Shown piece by piece: positions 51,492-59,234 of a stretch of 64,000 nt of DNA; position 1 is the first letter of the stretch; each line of letters begins with the position of its first letter. Location: contig NZ_CP089538.1 in NCBI RefSeq assembly GCF_021233055.1, forward strand, positions 1,469,501 to 1,533,500, read 5' to 3'. This stretch comes from Spirosoma oryzicola (GTDB lineage: Bacteria > Bacteroidota > Bacteroidia > Cytophagales > Spirosomataceae). Below the pieces are notes generated by a model that saw only the letters and a list, made by a program, of their open reading frames with translations, was not told the DNA's origin and ran no database searches. The position numbers were made by a program, and so were the translations under genes.

Positions 51492-52526
51492 TTAGTTTAC
51501 TAGTAATTCTCGGAAAAATTTGGTGATTCTTTCTTCTGATCGACCGTCAAAAAATCGACGTTGATTAAACAGACTGGTATTTATTCGAGAGACTGGCAAT
51601 GACAGGCTATCGTTTAGTTCGGCATCAGTAAAGTCTTTCTTTAAAACGGCTAATGCAATTTGGTTATCTGCATAAAATTGACTCAGAAAAGATTGATTGT
51701 CAGCAGTTAATATGCCAATAAATGGTTTGCCAACGGTTGCTGCTTCGTAAGAGATAGTACTGCACGACAGAATGCTTACGTCACATTCTTGAATGGCCGA
51801 AACCATCTCTTGCGAGGTAAGGTTTCGCCGAACCTGTACGCGGTTTTCTTCTTCATTTTCAGCTAGATCGTAGTGCGTATTTGCCGCGCCAGCTACAACG
51901 ACTATCTGATTCGCCACGGTTTCTTTGAGCAAGCTATTTACAACTCTCTTGCTTATATTTTCAGGGTCCGCGCCCCCAAGATTGACTAAAACTTTATGGG
52001 GATAAAATGTAGATAATGTTTTGAAGGAAGTTCTCATGCCAGCTTCCAGAAATGGCTTTCTGAGTAAGCTATAGTCTGTTCCAAGTAAGAATCGGGTGTA
52101 CGATTCCGCTTGATAGTCTGACATACGGGCATTCCCTCCGTGATTGATCACAACGTCAGCATACTGGTGCCAGGCTATTAAATCGTCGATGGCAATCAGT
52201 GTATGGCAGTGTCGTTTAATTAGTTTCTGATAATCAGATCCGAATGAATAGCCGTCCAGTATAACAAACTCCTGGCCAGTCAGATGATTGATCAGATTAT
52301 TGGCGTCAACTGCATAATCACTAGTTTCTGGTAAATCAACAATGTCAAAAGAAGATTCTGTAATCAAGCTTTTTACAGAAGCAGAGGGATTTTGAACCAA
52401 AAAACTGATACGAAATAACGATTTAATCATATCCGCTATCGCCATACAACGTATAATATGACCTAAGCCTATTTGAGGACCTCCATCGACTCGAAAAATA
52501 AGTTTTGCTATGCAAGAGTCAGTCAT
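51492..52526 (-). CDS. pseG: UDP-2,4-diacetamido-2,4,6-trideoxy-altropyranose hydrolase
   Basis: 344 residues. It removes UDP from the diacetamido sugar before PseI. Blocks of this GT-B-like hydrolase: FRVDGGPQIGLGHIIRCMAIADM with H23 (the catalytic-base position in the family), VILDGYSFGSDY, VLVNLGGADPENISKRVV and ISYEAATVGKPFIGI. Its start overlaps the end of pseF by 8 bases. Base use is AT-rich: the 60-base stretch from 52321 has only 18 G+C. Confidence 0.92.
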   Translation of the reverse strand: MTDSCIAKLIFRVDGGPQIGLGHIIRCMAIADMIKSLFRISFLVQNPSASVKSLITESSFDIVDLPETSDYAVDANNLINHLTGQEFVILDGYSFGSDYQKLIKRHCHTLIAIDDLIAWHQYADVVINHGGNARMSDYQAESYTRFLLGTDYSLLRKPFLEAGMRTSFKTLSTFYPHKVLVNLGGADPENISKRVVNSLLKETVANQIVVVAGAANTHYDLAENEEENRVQVRRNLTSQEMVSAIQECDVSILSCSTISYEAATVGKPFIGILTADNQSFLSQFYADNQIALAVLKKDFTDAELNDSLSLPVSRINTSLFNQRRFFDGRSEERITKFFRELLVN

Positions 52527-53220
52527 AAGAATGCATGTTGTGAAGCAAGCGGTACTTAAATTCTGCTATTTGCCAATCATCTTCCGTATCAATGTCATGT
52601 GCGTGCATTTCGTCAATCACTATACCTCCAGCGGTTAAATTTGCTAGCCTCTGATGTTGGCGCAATGGGTTCACATTGAACCAATAAAACTGCCCTGTAT
52701 CGTGATACATAGGTTCCAGATCCTGAGAGCGTAATAAAAATGAGTTAGGGTCAGCCCAGGTTATTATACCGGAGTTGAGTTTAAATGCTCGCTGGATGGG
52801 AAATGAGAATTGTTGGAGTGGATAAACAATGTCAACTTGCTTTTCCAAAAGCAACTCATACGAAGTTTTTAATAATTGAGAAGTGATGAATGGAGCCGTT
52901 GGGTATATGCAGCAAAGCGACTCATACGTACGGCCTATTAATTCATACTCGTCTAATACTTCCAATAACACATCGATTGTAGAGGCATGATCCCCCGAAG
53001 TTTTACTTTGACGCAGAAATGGAACCACTGCGCCATACTGCCGGGCGATGGCGGCAATTTCTTCGTCATCCGTCGACACCATAACCTCATCGAACAGATT
53101 CGAGTGGAGGGCCGCGTCAATGGCGTACGCAATGATGGGTTTACCCAGAAAAGGCCGGATGTTTTTTCGCGGAATACGTTTGCTGCCACCCCGCGCGGTA
53201 ATGATCGCTACCGTACTCAT
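52519..53220 (-). CDS. pseF: Pseudaminic acid cytidylyltransferase
   Basis: 233 residues. It activates pseudaminic acid with CTP. Blocks: VAIITARGGSKRIPRKNIRPFLGKPII (nucleotide loop), VMVSTDDEEIAAIARQYGA, and FYWFNVN near residue 180. The ATG overlaps the pseC stop (ATGA). The 5' half is GC-rich like pseC, while the 3' half is AT-rich like pseG, so the change in base composition falls inside this gene, near 52900. Confidence 0.93.
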   Translation of the reverse strand: MSTVAIITARGGSKRIPRKNIRPFLGKPIIAYAIDAALHSNLFDEVMVSTDDEEIAAIARQYGAVVPFLRQSKTSGDHASTIDVLLEVLDEYELIGRTYESLCCIYPTAPFITSQLLKTSYELLLEKQVDIVYPLQQFSFPIQRAFKLNSGIITWADPNSFLLRSQDLEPMYHDTGQFYWFNVNPLRQHQRLANLTAGGIVIDEMHAHDIDTEDDWQIAEFKYRLLHNMHSYD

Positions 53221-54392
53221 GCGCCCATAAATTCCTTGACCGAAGCAACGACGTAATCCTGCTCATCGTCCGTTAGCGTTGGGAACATCGGCAAGCTCAG
53301 GCAACGGGCATAATAGCGTTCGGCATTCAGGAAATCGCCCGGTTTCCAGCCAAATTGCTGGTAGTACGGCATCAGATGCACCGGAATATAATGGACCTGC
53401 GCCATGATGTTTCTCGCCCGCAGAAAATCGTACAGCTCTTTGCGGTCATCTACCTGAATGATGTACAGGTGATACGCATGGCTGACGCCTTGGGGCGGAA
53501 CGATAGTCGTAAGGGGAGAGTTTGCAAATGCCTCGTCGTATCGTTGGGCAATCGCCTGCCGACGCGTCATCATAGCGTCTACCCGCTTCAACTGGCTCGT
53601 TCCCAGAGCGGCCTGCATGTCGGTAAGGCGGTAATTGTAACCCAATTCCTGCAACTGCATGTACCAGCCACCCCGCTCGGGTTCGCCGTCGTAGGGTGCT
53701 GTAAAGTCGCCGGGTTTGTTGGTAATGCCGTGGGTGCGAAGCCGAAGCAGGTGATTATACAACGCTTCGTCGTTAGTGGTAATCATACCGCCTTCGCCCG
53801 CAGCAATATGCTTGACCGGATGGAAACTGAAAATAGCCAGCTCGGCCAGTGAACCATCACCACAGCGGTGTTCGATTCCGTTTTGATCAACAAAAGACGC
53901 CCCCGGTGCGTGACAACTGTCTTCCAGCAGCCAAAGCCCGAACTCGTCCGCCAATTCGCGAAAGGCTGCCATGTCAACCGGATAACCGGCAAAATCGACC
54001 GGAATGATACCCGCAAAATACCCTTTCGGATGTTGTTCTAATAAAGCACGAACGGCATTAACATCGAGCAAGGCAGTTTCGGAATCGATATCCGCGAAGA
54101 AAACCTCGCCACCGCAATACCGGACGCAGTTCGCCGATGCCGAAAACGTGATCGGTGTCGTGATGACGCGGGTGCCTTCGGTAACGCCGAGCGCCAGGCA
54201 ACTCAGGTGCAAAGCCGCCGTACCGTTAGCGAGGGCCACGGCGTACCGACAACCGATGTACTGTGCAAAAGCCGCTTCAAAGGCAGCAATATGCGGTCCC
54301 TGGGTTAGAAAAGGGCCCCTCAGCACCTCCGCGACGGCGGCAATGTCCTCGTCCGTAATGTGCTGGCGACCGTATGGAATGGGTTGATTCAT
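53217..54392 (-). CDS. pseC: UDP-4-amino-4,6-dideoxy-N-acetyl-altrosamine transaminase
   Basis: 391 residues from the ATG at 54392 (MNQPIPYGRQHITDEDI); a TTG five codons upstream is less likely. It aminates C4 of the PseB product with glutamate as donor. The PLP lysine is K194 in FSFHPVKHIAAGEGG and the ring-binding Asp is D158 in LLEDSCHAPG; LGYNYRLTDMQAALG completes the site. PseC and LegC types are similar; the neighbours decide for PseC. It starts 59 bases after pseB. Confidence 0.94.
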   Translation of the reverse strand: MNQPIPYGRQHITDEDIAAVAEVLRGPFLTQGPHIAAFEAAFAQYIGCRYAVALANGTAALHLSCLALGVTEGTRVITTPITFSASANCVRYCGGEVFFADIDSETALLDVNAVRALLEQHPKGYFAGIIPVDFAGYPVDMAAFRELADEFGLWLLEDSCHAPGASFVDQNGIEHRCGDGSLAELAIFSFHPVKHIAAGEGGMITTNDEALYNHLLRLRTHGITNKPGDFTAPYDGEPERGGWYMQLQELGYNYRLTDMQAALGTSQLKRVDAMMTRRQAIAQRYDEAFANSPLTTIVPPQGVSHAYHLYIIQVDDRKELYDFLRARNIMAQVHYIPVHLMPYYQQFGWKPGDFLNAERYYARCLSLPMFPTLTDDEQDYVVASVKEFMGA

Positions 54393-54451
54393 GAACAAGA
54401 AAGGCAAACGCCTGCATTTAGAAAGTTACGTTCAGCCGAATTACAGGAAAA

Positions 54452-55492
54452 CTACACCTGAAAAGCAGGATCGACATGTTCGCGGATCTGCTCGCGGATC
54501 TGCTCGACGTTGAGCCATTCAGTGTTGGTGCCGGAATTGTATTTGAACCCCATCTCGACCTGTCGACCGTTGAACGCGTTCATGTAATCGTCCATGCTCC
54601 AGGTAGGCGTCGATGGGGTGATGACGTAATACTTGTCCGTTTCGACCGTGTTCAACGAATCCGTTTCCGTAATCATTTCCTCATGCAGTTTCTCTCCGGG
54701 ACGAATGCCGACGAGCTTTTGTTCGCAGTTGGGGCCGATAGCGGTCGCTACGTCGGTGATGCGATACGATGGAATTTTAGGTACAAAAATTTCACCGCCC
54801 CAGGCATGTTCGAGCGCGTACAAAACCATTTCTACCCCTTCTTCCAGTGAAATGTTGAAGCGCGTCATGTCGGGGTGGGTAATGGGTAGCATACCGTCTT
54901 TTCGCTTCTCCAGAAAGAACGGTACGACCGACCCCCGCGATCCGATAACGTTACCATACCGAACCACCGAGAACCGAAGGTCGCGACTGCCTTTCATGTT
55001 ATTGGCGGCCACAAACAGTTTGTCGGAGCAGAGTTTCGTGGCCCCATAGAGGTTGATGGGTGCGGCTGCTTTATCCGTCGAAAGGGCTACGACGCGCTGA
55101 ACGCCGTTGTCCAGGGCGGCATTGATGACATTTTCGGCCCCGAAGACATTGGTTTTGATACACTCCATCGGGTTGTATTCTGCAGCCGGTACCTGCTTGA
55201 GCGCGGCAGCGTGTACAATAATGTCAATGCCTTCGCAGGCCCGTTTCAGGCGCTCGCTGTCGCGCACATCGCCGATGAAAAAGCGGATGGACTTGTACTT
55301 CGAATGCGGGTAATGCTGCGACAACTCGAACTGTTTCAGCTCGTCGCGCGAATAGACAACCAGCCGTTTGATATTCGGGTAACGCTGGTACACCATTTCA
55401 ATGAATTTCTTGCCAAATGAGCCGGTGCCGCCCGTAACTAAAATCGATTTATTGGTTAGGTCAAACGGTTGACCCGTATTGATTTGATTCAT
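54452..55492 (-). CDS. pseB: UDP-N-acetylglucosamine 4,6-dehydratase (inverting)
   Basis: 346 residues. First step of pseudaminic acid synthesis: dehydration at C4-C6 with C5 inversion. The NADP loop is VTGGTGSFGKKF (20-30). The catalytic set D140, K141 (STDKAAAP) and Y149 with K153 (NLYGATKL) has the same spacing as in studied PseB enzymes. It is the first gene of the operon; a -7-like TACCTTTG stands on the minus strand at 55576-55583, 83 bases upstream, without a clear -33. Confidence 0.95.
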   Translation of the reverse strand: MNQINTGQPFDLTNKSILVTGGTGSFGKKFIEMVYQRYPNIKRLVVYSRDELKQFELSQHYPHSKYKSIRFFIGDVRDSERLKRACEGIDIIVHAAALKQVPAAEYNPMECIKTNVFGAENVINAALDNGVQRVVALSTDKAAAPINLYGATKLCSDKLFVAANNMKGSRDLRFSVVRYGNVIGSRGSVVPFFLEKRKDGMLPITHPDMTRFNISLEEGVEMVLYALEHAWGGEIFVPKIPSYRITDVATAIGPNCEQKLVGIRPGEKLHEEMITETDSLNTVETDKYYVITPSTPTWSMDDYMNAFNGRQVEMGFKYNSGTNTEWLNVEQIREQIREHVDPAFQV

Positions 55493-55855
55493 ACGTAATT
55501 ACCTATGCTGGGCGGTTTTCTATAGACCACGGTTGCCGGGTTAAGAAGAACGCACTTCTTTAATGCTTCTACCCACAAAGGTAGGGTTATTTCTTACGGA
55601 TTCCGTCACCATCTCGCCGTAAAGAACCTTCCTCGCTTCGCAGGTATGTCGCTGCTGTTTCTCCAGCTTCATCTAGCCTTGTCTCAAGCGCTCTGACGAT
55701 AGGTGTATATAGGTGAAGCTTCTGGCTACAGGCGTCTAGGCCGGACCGTTACCTATTTATCCAGATGGTACAGCCGTCTATTTCAAACTAAGAGGTTACC
55801 TACAGGATATATCCGTTTACTGAAGTAAGATTAAGTTTAGGTAACGACAATTTTG
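55493..55855. other. 363-base non-coding gap between pseB and the divergent membrane-protein gene
   Basis: I see no gene here. On the minus strand TACCTTTG at 55576-55583 could be the -7 of the pse operon. A small inverted pair AAGAAG/CTTCTT lies near 55542-55560 and a palindrome GGATATATCC near 55805. The plus strand holds only a weak -7-like TAAGTTTA shortly before the ATG at 55856. Confidence 0.5.
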
Positions 55856-56614
55856 ATGAATATCCAGAATCCTAGTAAATCCCTTTACGGTAAAAAGTTC
55901 AATTATACGCATGTATCACTGTCTACCCGTGCGATTGCGCTCACGTTATTTGGCATAGCCTTCCTGTTCGTTATTATCAGTTTCGCTGGTATGTACGCTC
56001 GTTTATACGCGAGTGCTCAGGGATTTCAATGGCATCGTTACATCGAGCATCTGATTGACAAAACGTATGTTGATTCAGAATTAAACATTCCCACGTTCTA
56101 CAACGCCTGTCTGCTGCTGCTGTCGAGCGTTCTTCTGCAACTGGCTAAATTGATCAAAGGACCCAGCCAGGTAAAGCGTCAGCATTGGTCTATATTATCA
56201 ATCATTTTTCTGTTGCTGGCCATGGATGAATCAACGAGTTTTCATGAACTTCTCAATGTCAGTACCTTGCAGGGAAACGTGCCAGCCAGTAAATACTTAC
56301 ATTGGACCTGGGTGATTCCTGGAATGTTATTCGTTGTGGCCGTATTCGTTTTTTTTATTCCTTTTTTGCTCGCGTTGCCCCGTCGTACTGCTAGTCTGAT
56401 GATCTTGGCCGGAGCGACTTACGTTGGTGGAGCAATAGGGTTGGAAGTAATTGGGTCGGCTGTGATCGTCGATGAAGGGTTTTTTAACTTGCACTATAGT
56501 CTTGTGACCCACCTGGAAGAGTTGATGGAAATGACAGGTCTGGTGGTATTTATCTACTGCCTGCTGGATTACATCAGCAAAAAACCTATCCAGGCAACCG
56601 TTACGTTCAACTAG
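55856..56614 (+). CDS. Integral membrane protein of unknown function with acidic/histidine motifs
   Basis: 252 residues from the ATG at 55856 (MNIQNPSKSLYG). About five hydrophobic segments: 25-46 (ALTLFGIAFLFVIISFAGMY), 78-95, 108-120, 148-170 (VIPGMLFVVAVFVFFIPFLL) and 178-195, with a last one near 225-240. I do not recognise the family. Charged residues sit where membranes usually avoid them: MDESTSFHELL at the end of the third segment, and a late stretch with VIVDEGFFNLHYS and HLEELMEMTG. A DE...HE plus H..EE..E set could hold two metal ions, as in membrane diiron enzymes; this is a guess. It is divergent from pseB and followed by a gene remnant. Confidence 0.7.
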   Translation: MNIQNPSKSLYGKKFNYTHVSLSTRAIALTLFGIAFLFVIISFAGMYARLYASAQGFQWHRYIEHLIDKTYVDSELNIPTFYNACLLLLSSVLLQLAKLIKGPSQVKRQHWSILSIIFLLLAMDESTSFHELLNVSTLQGNVPASKYLHWTWVIPGMLFVVAVFVFFIPFLLALPRRTASLMILAGATYVGGAIGLEVIGSAVIVDEGFFNLHYSLVTHLEELMEMTGLVVFIYCLLDYISKKPIQATVTFN

Positions 56615-56615
56615 C

Positions 56616-56741
56616 AAAGGCATATACTACAGCATTCAACTGGAAAAAGCAGACCGGGCTAAACAGCAGGAATTACAGCAGCTAAAGGCGGAAGTCGGCG
56701 AGTTAAAGCAACTGGTCAAGCAGCTTCTGGAGAAGAAATAA
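56616..56741 (+). pseudogene. Remnant: coiled-coil tail of a lost surface protein
   Basis: The frame reads KGIYYSIQLEKADRAKQ, then a heptad-like QELQQLKAEVGELKQLV and KQLLEKK before a TAA at 56739-56741. There is no start codon; the frame runs back into the membrane gene in another phase. Ends of this kind (YSIQLEK followed by a short leucine coiled coil) are familiar from the C-termini of Bacteroidota tail-fibre/S74-type surface proteins. It is best read as the surviving 3' end of such a gene, cut off when the membrane gene or neighbouring DNA was placed here. A terminator follows at once, which supports a former gene end. Confidence 0.55.
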
Positions 56742-56767
56742 TAAAGTTTAAATAGCGCCAATAAAGA

Positions 56768-56801
56768 AAACGCCCGGCTACTGTGATGTAGTCGGGCGTT
56801 T
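56768..56801. terminator. Rho-independent terminator after the gene remnant
   Basis: Stem AAACGCCCGGCTA / TAGTCGGGCGTTT (56768-56780, 56789-56801), with one G-T pair and an 8-base loop. On the minus strand it also follows the stop of the gene at 56816-57721, so it may serve both. Confidence 0.8.
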
Positions 56802-56815
56802 GTGTATCAACTACC

Positions 56816-57721
56816 TTATTTACTCGGCACTGTGTTCGCTATCTGGGCTCGTTCGAAAGCGTCGATGTAGCTTTTGGCACTGGCGTTCAGGATCGTAACC
56901 CCCCGCGAATCGGCGTAATGTCGAATCACCTCATAGCCTCTAAACACCTTGTGTAAGGACAGGAACTGCGAAGCCATCGAGAAGGTGCGCTGCCGAAACT
57001 TATCGGAGTATACGGGTTCATGCTTCACGTCACTAGGCTTGTCGTAGAAATGGATCTGCTTGATCAATAACTGATTTTGGTCGTTCAGCCTGATCTGCTC
57101 ATGCCAAGAGGTATCCGCACCAAACAGATAAATGGTTTCGAACCGGCGGTTGATCATCAACGTCAAAGCCGCAATGATAACCGTTTGGGCCTGAGGCATT
57201 CCAAAGCCATTGGCGTACAGCCAGTATGTGAGCCGCTGAAAACCGCTGACCACGGTATAATTGAAATAAACAGGCTTGATCTGCGGATTGCCACGTTCAA
57301 TCTGACCAAGCAGATACGACCCTTTTGCAAAATGAGGTACGTACAAGGTCATAGGCCATTTCACCTGCTCCAGAAAGACCGACAAGGTACGGCGGATGTC
57401 GTCGCGGTCGGTGGTCTGTTCGGTAAAGACAAAATAGTTTGGGTCAGAAATAACGTAGTTCTGCGGCTTGAGACGGAGAAAAATGTCGGCGTGGGCAAAG
57501 TTGTTGACGCAAACCATTTCCGTTCGACGGATAAAATCGAAGTGTTCGGTCAGGGACTCGTTTAAGGACGGACCGTTACCCAGAACCGAGCAGACAGGGA
57601 GCTGGCGGGCGGGTAGTCGAGTTCGGTGGCGACCACGGATCACCACTTTTATCAGGGAAAGAAGCGATTTGAATAACTCGCCCAGAAATCGACTTATGGA
57701 ATTAAAAGCAGCTTCAAGCAT
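56816..57721 (-). CDS. Candidate sialyltransferase-like (GT42/DUF115-type) protein
   Basis: 301 residues from the ATG at 57721; a longer in-frame start at 57775 adds a leader without similarity. A basic segment (about 20-45) precedes CSVLGNGPSLNESL, the nucleotide-sugar loop of Campylobacter Cst-type sialyltransferases (GT42) and of DUF115/Maf proteins. EMVCVNNFAHADIFLRLKPQNYVISDPNYF follows, as in those families. Later, IYLFGADTSWHE is the typical second motif (FG.D.SWH), and the His/Tyr-rich KQIHFYDKP matches. Maf proteins pass pseudaminic acid to flagellin and GT42 enzymes pass sialic acid to glycans. Lying next to a full pse cluster, it is a good candidate for the pseudaminic acid transferase. 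Not proven. Confidence 0.68.
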   Translation of the reverse strand: MLEAAFNSISRFLGELFKSLLSLIKVVIRGRHRTRLPARQLPVCSVLGNGPSLNESLTEHFDFIRRTEMVCVNNFAHADIFLRLKPQNYVISDPNYFVFTEQTTDRDDIRRTLSVFLEQVKWPMTLYVPHFAKGSYLLGQIERGNPQIKPVYFNYTVVSGFQRLTYWLYANGFGMPQAQTVIIAALTLMINRRFETIYLFGADTSWHEQIRLNDQNQLLIKQIHFYDKPSDVKHEPVYSDKFRQRTFSMASQFLSLHKVFRGYEVIRHYADSRGVTILNASAKSYIDAFERAQIANTVPSK

Positions 57722-57851
57722 GCGGTCAGTACCGGATGGGATACCCTTTTTTATACAAAATAACGAAAAAAACACCAGAACGGACTGTCATCAATGGGAA
57801 AGTGGCCTAAACGACGTAAGCGGCAACGGTCCAGAAGATCGTAGTTCCTGT

Positions 57852-58802
57852 CTACAACTTTTTCTCGAATGTGAGCTTGGGCGATGATTGTGCACCGAGG
57901 TTTTGCTTGAAACGAATAAGGCTGAGTTTGGGTTGCCGGTCAGCGTCAAGCGATACACCCAGGTCGAGTACGCGAATACCTTGTTGCTGGCAGTAAGTGA
58001 ATACGCAATCCAGGAGCAGTACCATTGGGCTAAACGTTCGGTAGTCGGGGTGCGACGCGGGAAGAAAGCTATACAAAATGTCGTGCCGTACCCGTACTGC
58101 AACCGTCAAGGCAATGAGCTTTTCTCTATGCCGGACGGTAAAGACCGGAAACTGGTGGGGGAAGTTCTGTAAAAGAGTGATCAAATAATTCGTGCCAAGC
58201 GTAAGTCGATACCCTTGTTTGTGTCGGCTATCTTGTAAAAAAGCAGCGACTTCTTTTACATCGGGAAGAGACCCCTGCGTAAACCGGAAATGGGCCTCTC
58301 TGCACTTGCGTAACCGCCGGCGTTCGGACGCCACTAGCTTTGACTCGAACGCTGTTTCGGTAACGGGAAGAAAGAAATTTTGGTGGTTTTCGAGAAGCGC
58401 AAATTCGTGCTTCTCCAGAATACGAGTAAGCTGTTCGGCCTGCGTGGGTGCGTAACAGTGCGGATAGTTAACCAGCCGTAATGCACGAGCGCCGTTGGTA
58501 CGAGCCGTGTCCTGAATGCAGCCTATAAACTCCTCGATTAGATCGTCCGGGAGCGTATTGCTGAATTCGACCGAACCAAACGGGGCAGCACCGGGACTCA
58601 TTGCTACCTGATCACTGACAAAAAAAGCACATCGGGCTTCGGCTTGCTGAGTCTGTTGGTTGAGAACGGTGAGCAAATGAAAGGCTCCGTTTTGTTGCTG
58701 ACGGAGATGCTCGATCTCATTGAAGAAAAAGCCGGGTTGACTAAACAAGGGAACGCTGGAGGCTTCGGGACTAAATTGGTGCAGAATTGTGTAGTCAATC
58801 AT
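57852..58802 (-). CDS. FemAB/GNAT-like acyltransferase
   Basis: 316 residues. It has the double-GNAT layout of FemAB and BioF2-type proteins: a first part with EIEHLRQQQNGAFHLL and ALRLVNYPHCYAP, then FESKLVASERRRLRKCREAHFRF (the helix seen in FemAB-like proteins), VFTVRHREKLIALTVAVRVRHDILYSFLPASHPDYRTFSPMVLLLDCVFTYCQQQG, which is the acyl-CoA/aminoacyl site, and VLDLGVSLDADRQPKLSLIRFKQNLGA as the typical ending. Such proteins N-acylate sugars or add amino acids to peptidoglycan or glycan. It lies upstream of the sialyltransferase-like gene on the same strand with a 130-base gap. Confidence 0.78.
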   Translation of the reverse strand: MIDYTILHQFSPEASSVPLFSQPGFFFNEIEHLRQQQNGAFHLLTVLNQQTQQAEARCAFFVSDQVAMSPGAAPFGSVEFSNTLPDDLIEEFIGCIQDTARTNGARALRLVNYPHCYAPTQAEQLTRILEKHEFALLENHQNFFLPVTETAFESKLVASERRRLRKCREAHFRFTQGSLPDVKEVAAFLQDSRHKQGYRLTLGTNYLITLLQNFPHQFPVFTVRHREKLIALTVAVRVRHDILYSFLPASHPDYRTFSPMVLLLDCVFTYCQQQGIRVLDLGVSLDADRQPKLSLIRFKQNLGAQSSPKLTFEKKL

Positions 58803-59234
58803 TACTTAGGCTGCCAAACGCTTCCTGATAGAGCGGGCACTCGATCGGTTTTGAAAGCAACCGATTTATTGGGCTTAGTCAACTTTTATGCCATCGGCAA
58901 AAGCGTATGGCGAATAGTCTACAAAATGAAGTGACCACTTCCGTACTACGGAGTCGTAAGAAGGTAGTTTCTAACCAGAAAAAGAAGTGTTTTTGGTTTC
59001 GCCGTGAGCCGGATGGGTAGGAACTACTCGCAAAAGTTAAACGATAGAACCTTTTTTAGATACAGATATACGGCGCTGACCGATGGATAAAGCCGGTTCA
59101 CAGCGACACAGATGCCGATCAGGACGCAAATAAACTGGTCAGCTGATAAAATTGTAAGAGAGAATATGTCAATTAGAAATCCCGATGATGTTATTTCGTC
59201 GGGATTTTTTGTTGGCTGTCTAGGGCTACCAATC
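58803..59234. other. 432-base non-coding gap
   Basis: I find no gene. The only clear structure is the hairpin at 59177-59210. A frame that opens on the plus strand at 59112 runs through that hairpin and antisense through the ppx gene, so it is not accepted. Confidence 0.5.
59177..59210. terminator. Rho-independent terminator near the end of the ppx-like gene
   Basis: Stem AAATCCCGATGA / TCGTCGGGATTT (59177-59188, 59196-59207) with one G-T pair. The T-run is stronger on the plus strand (six Ts, 59205-59210) than on the minus strand, although the nearest gene ending here, ppx, is on the minus strand. Confidence 0.75.
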
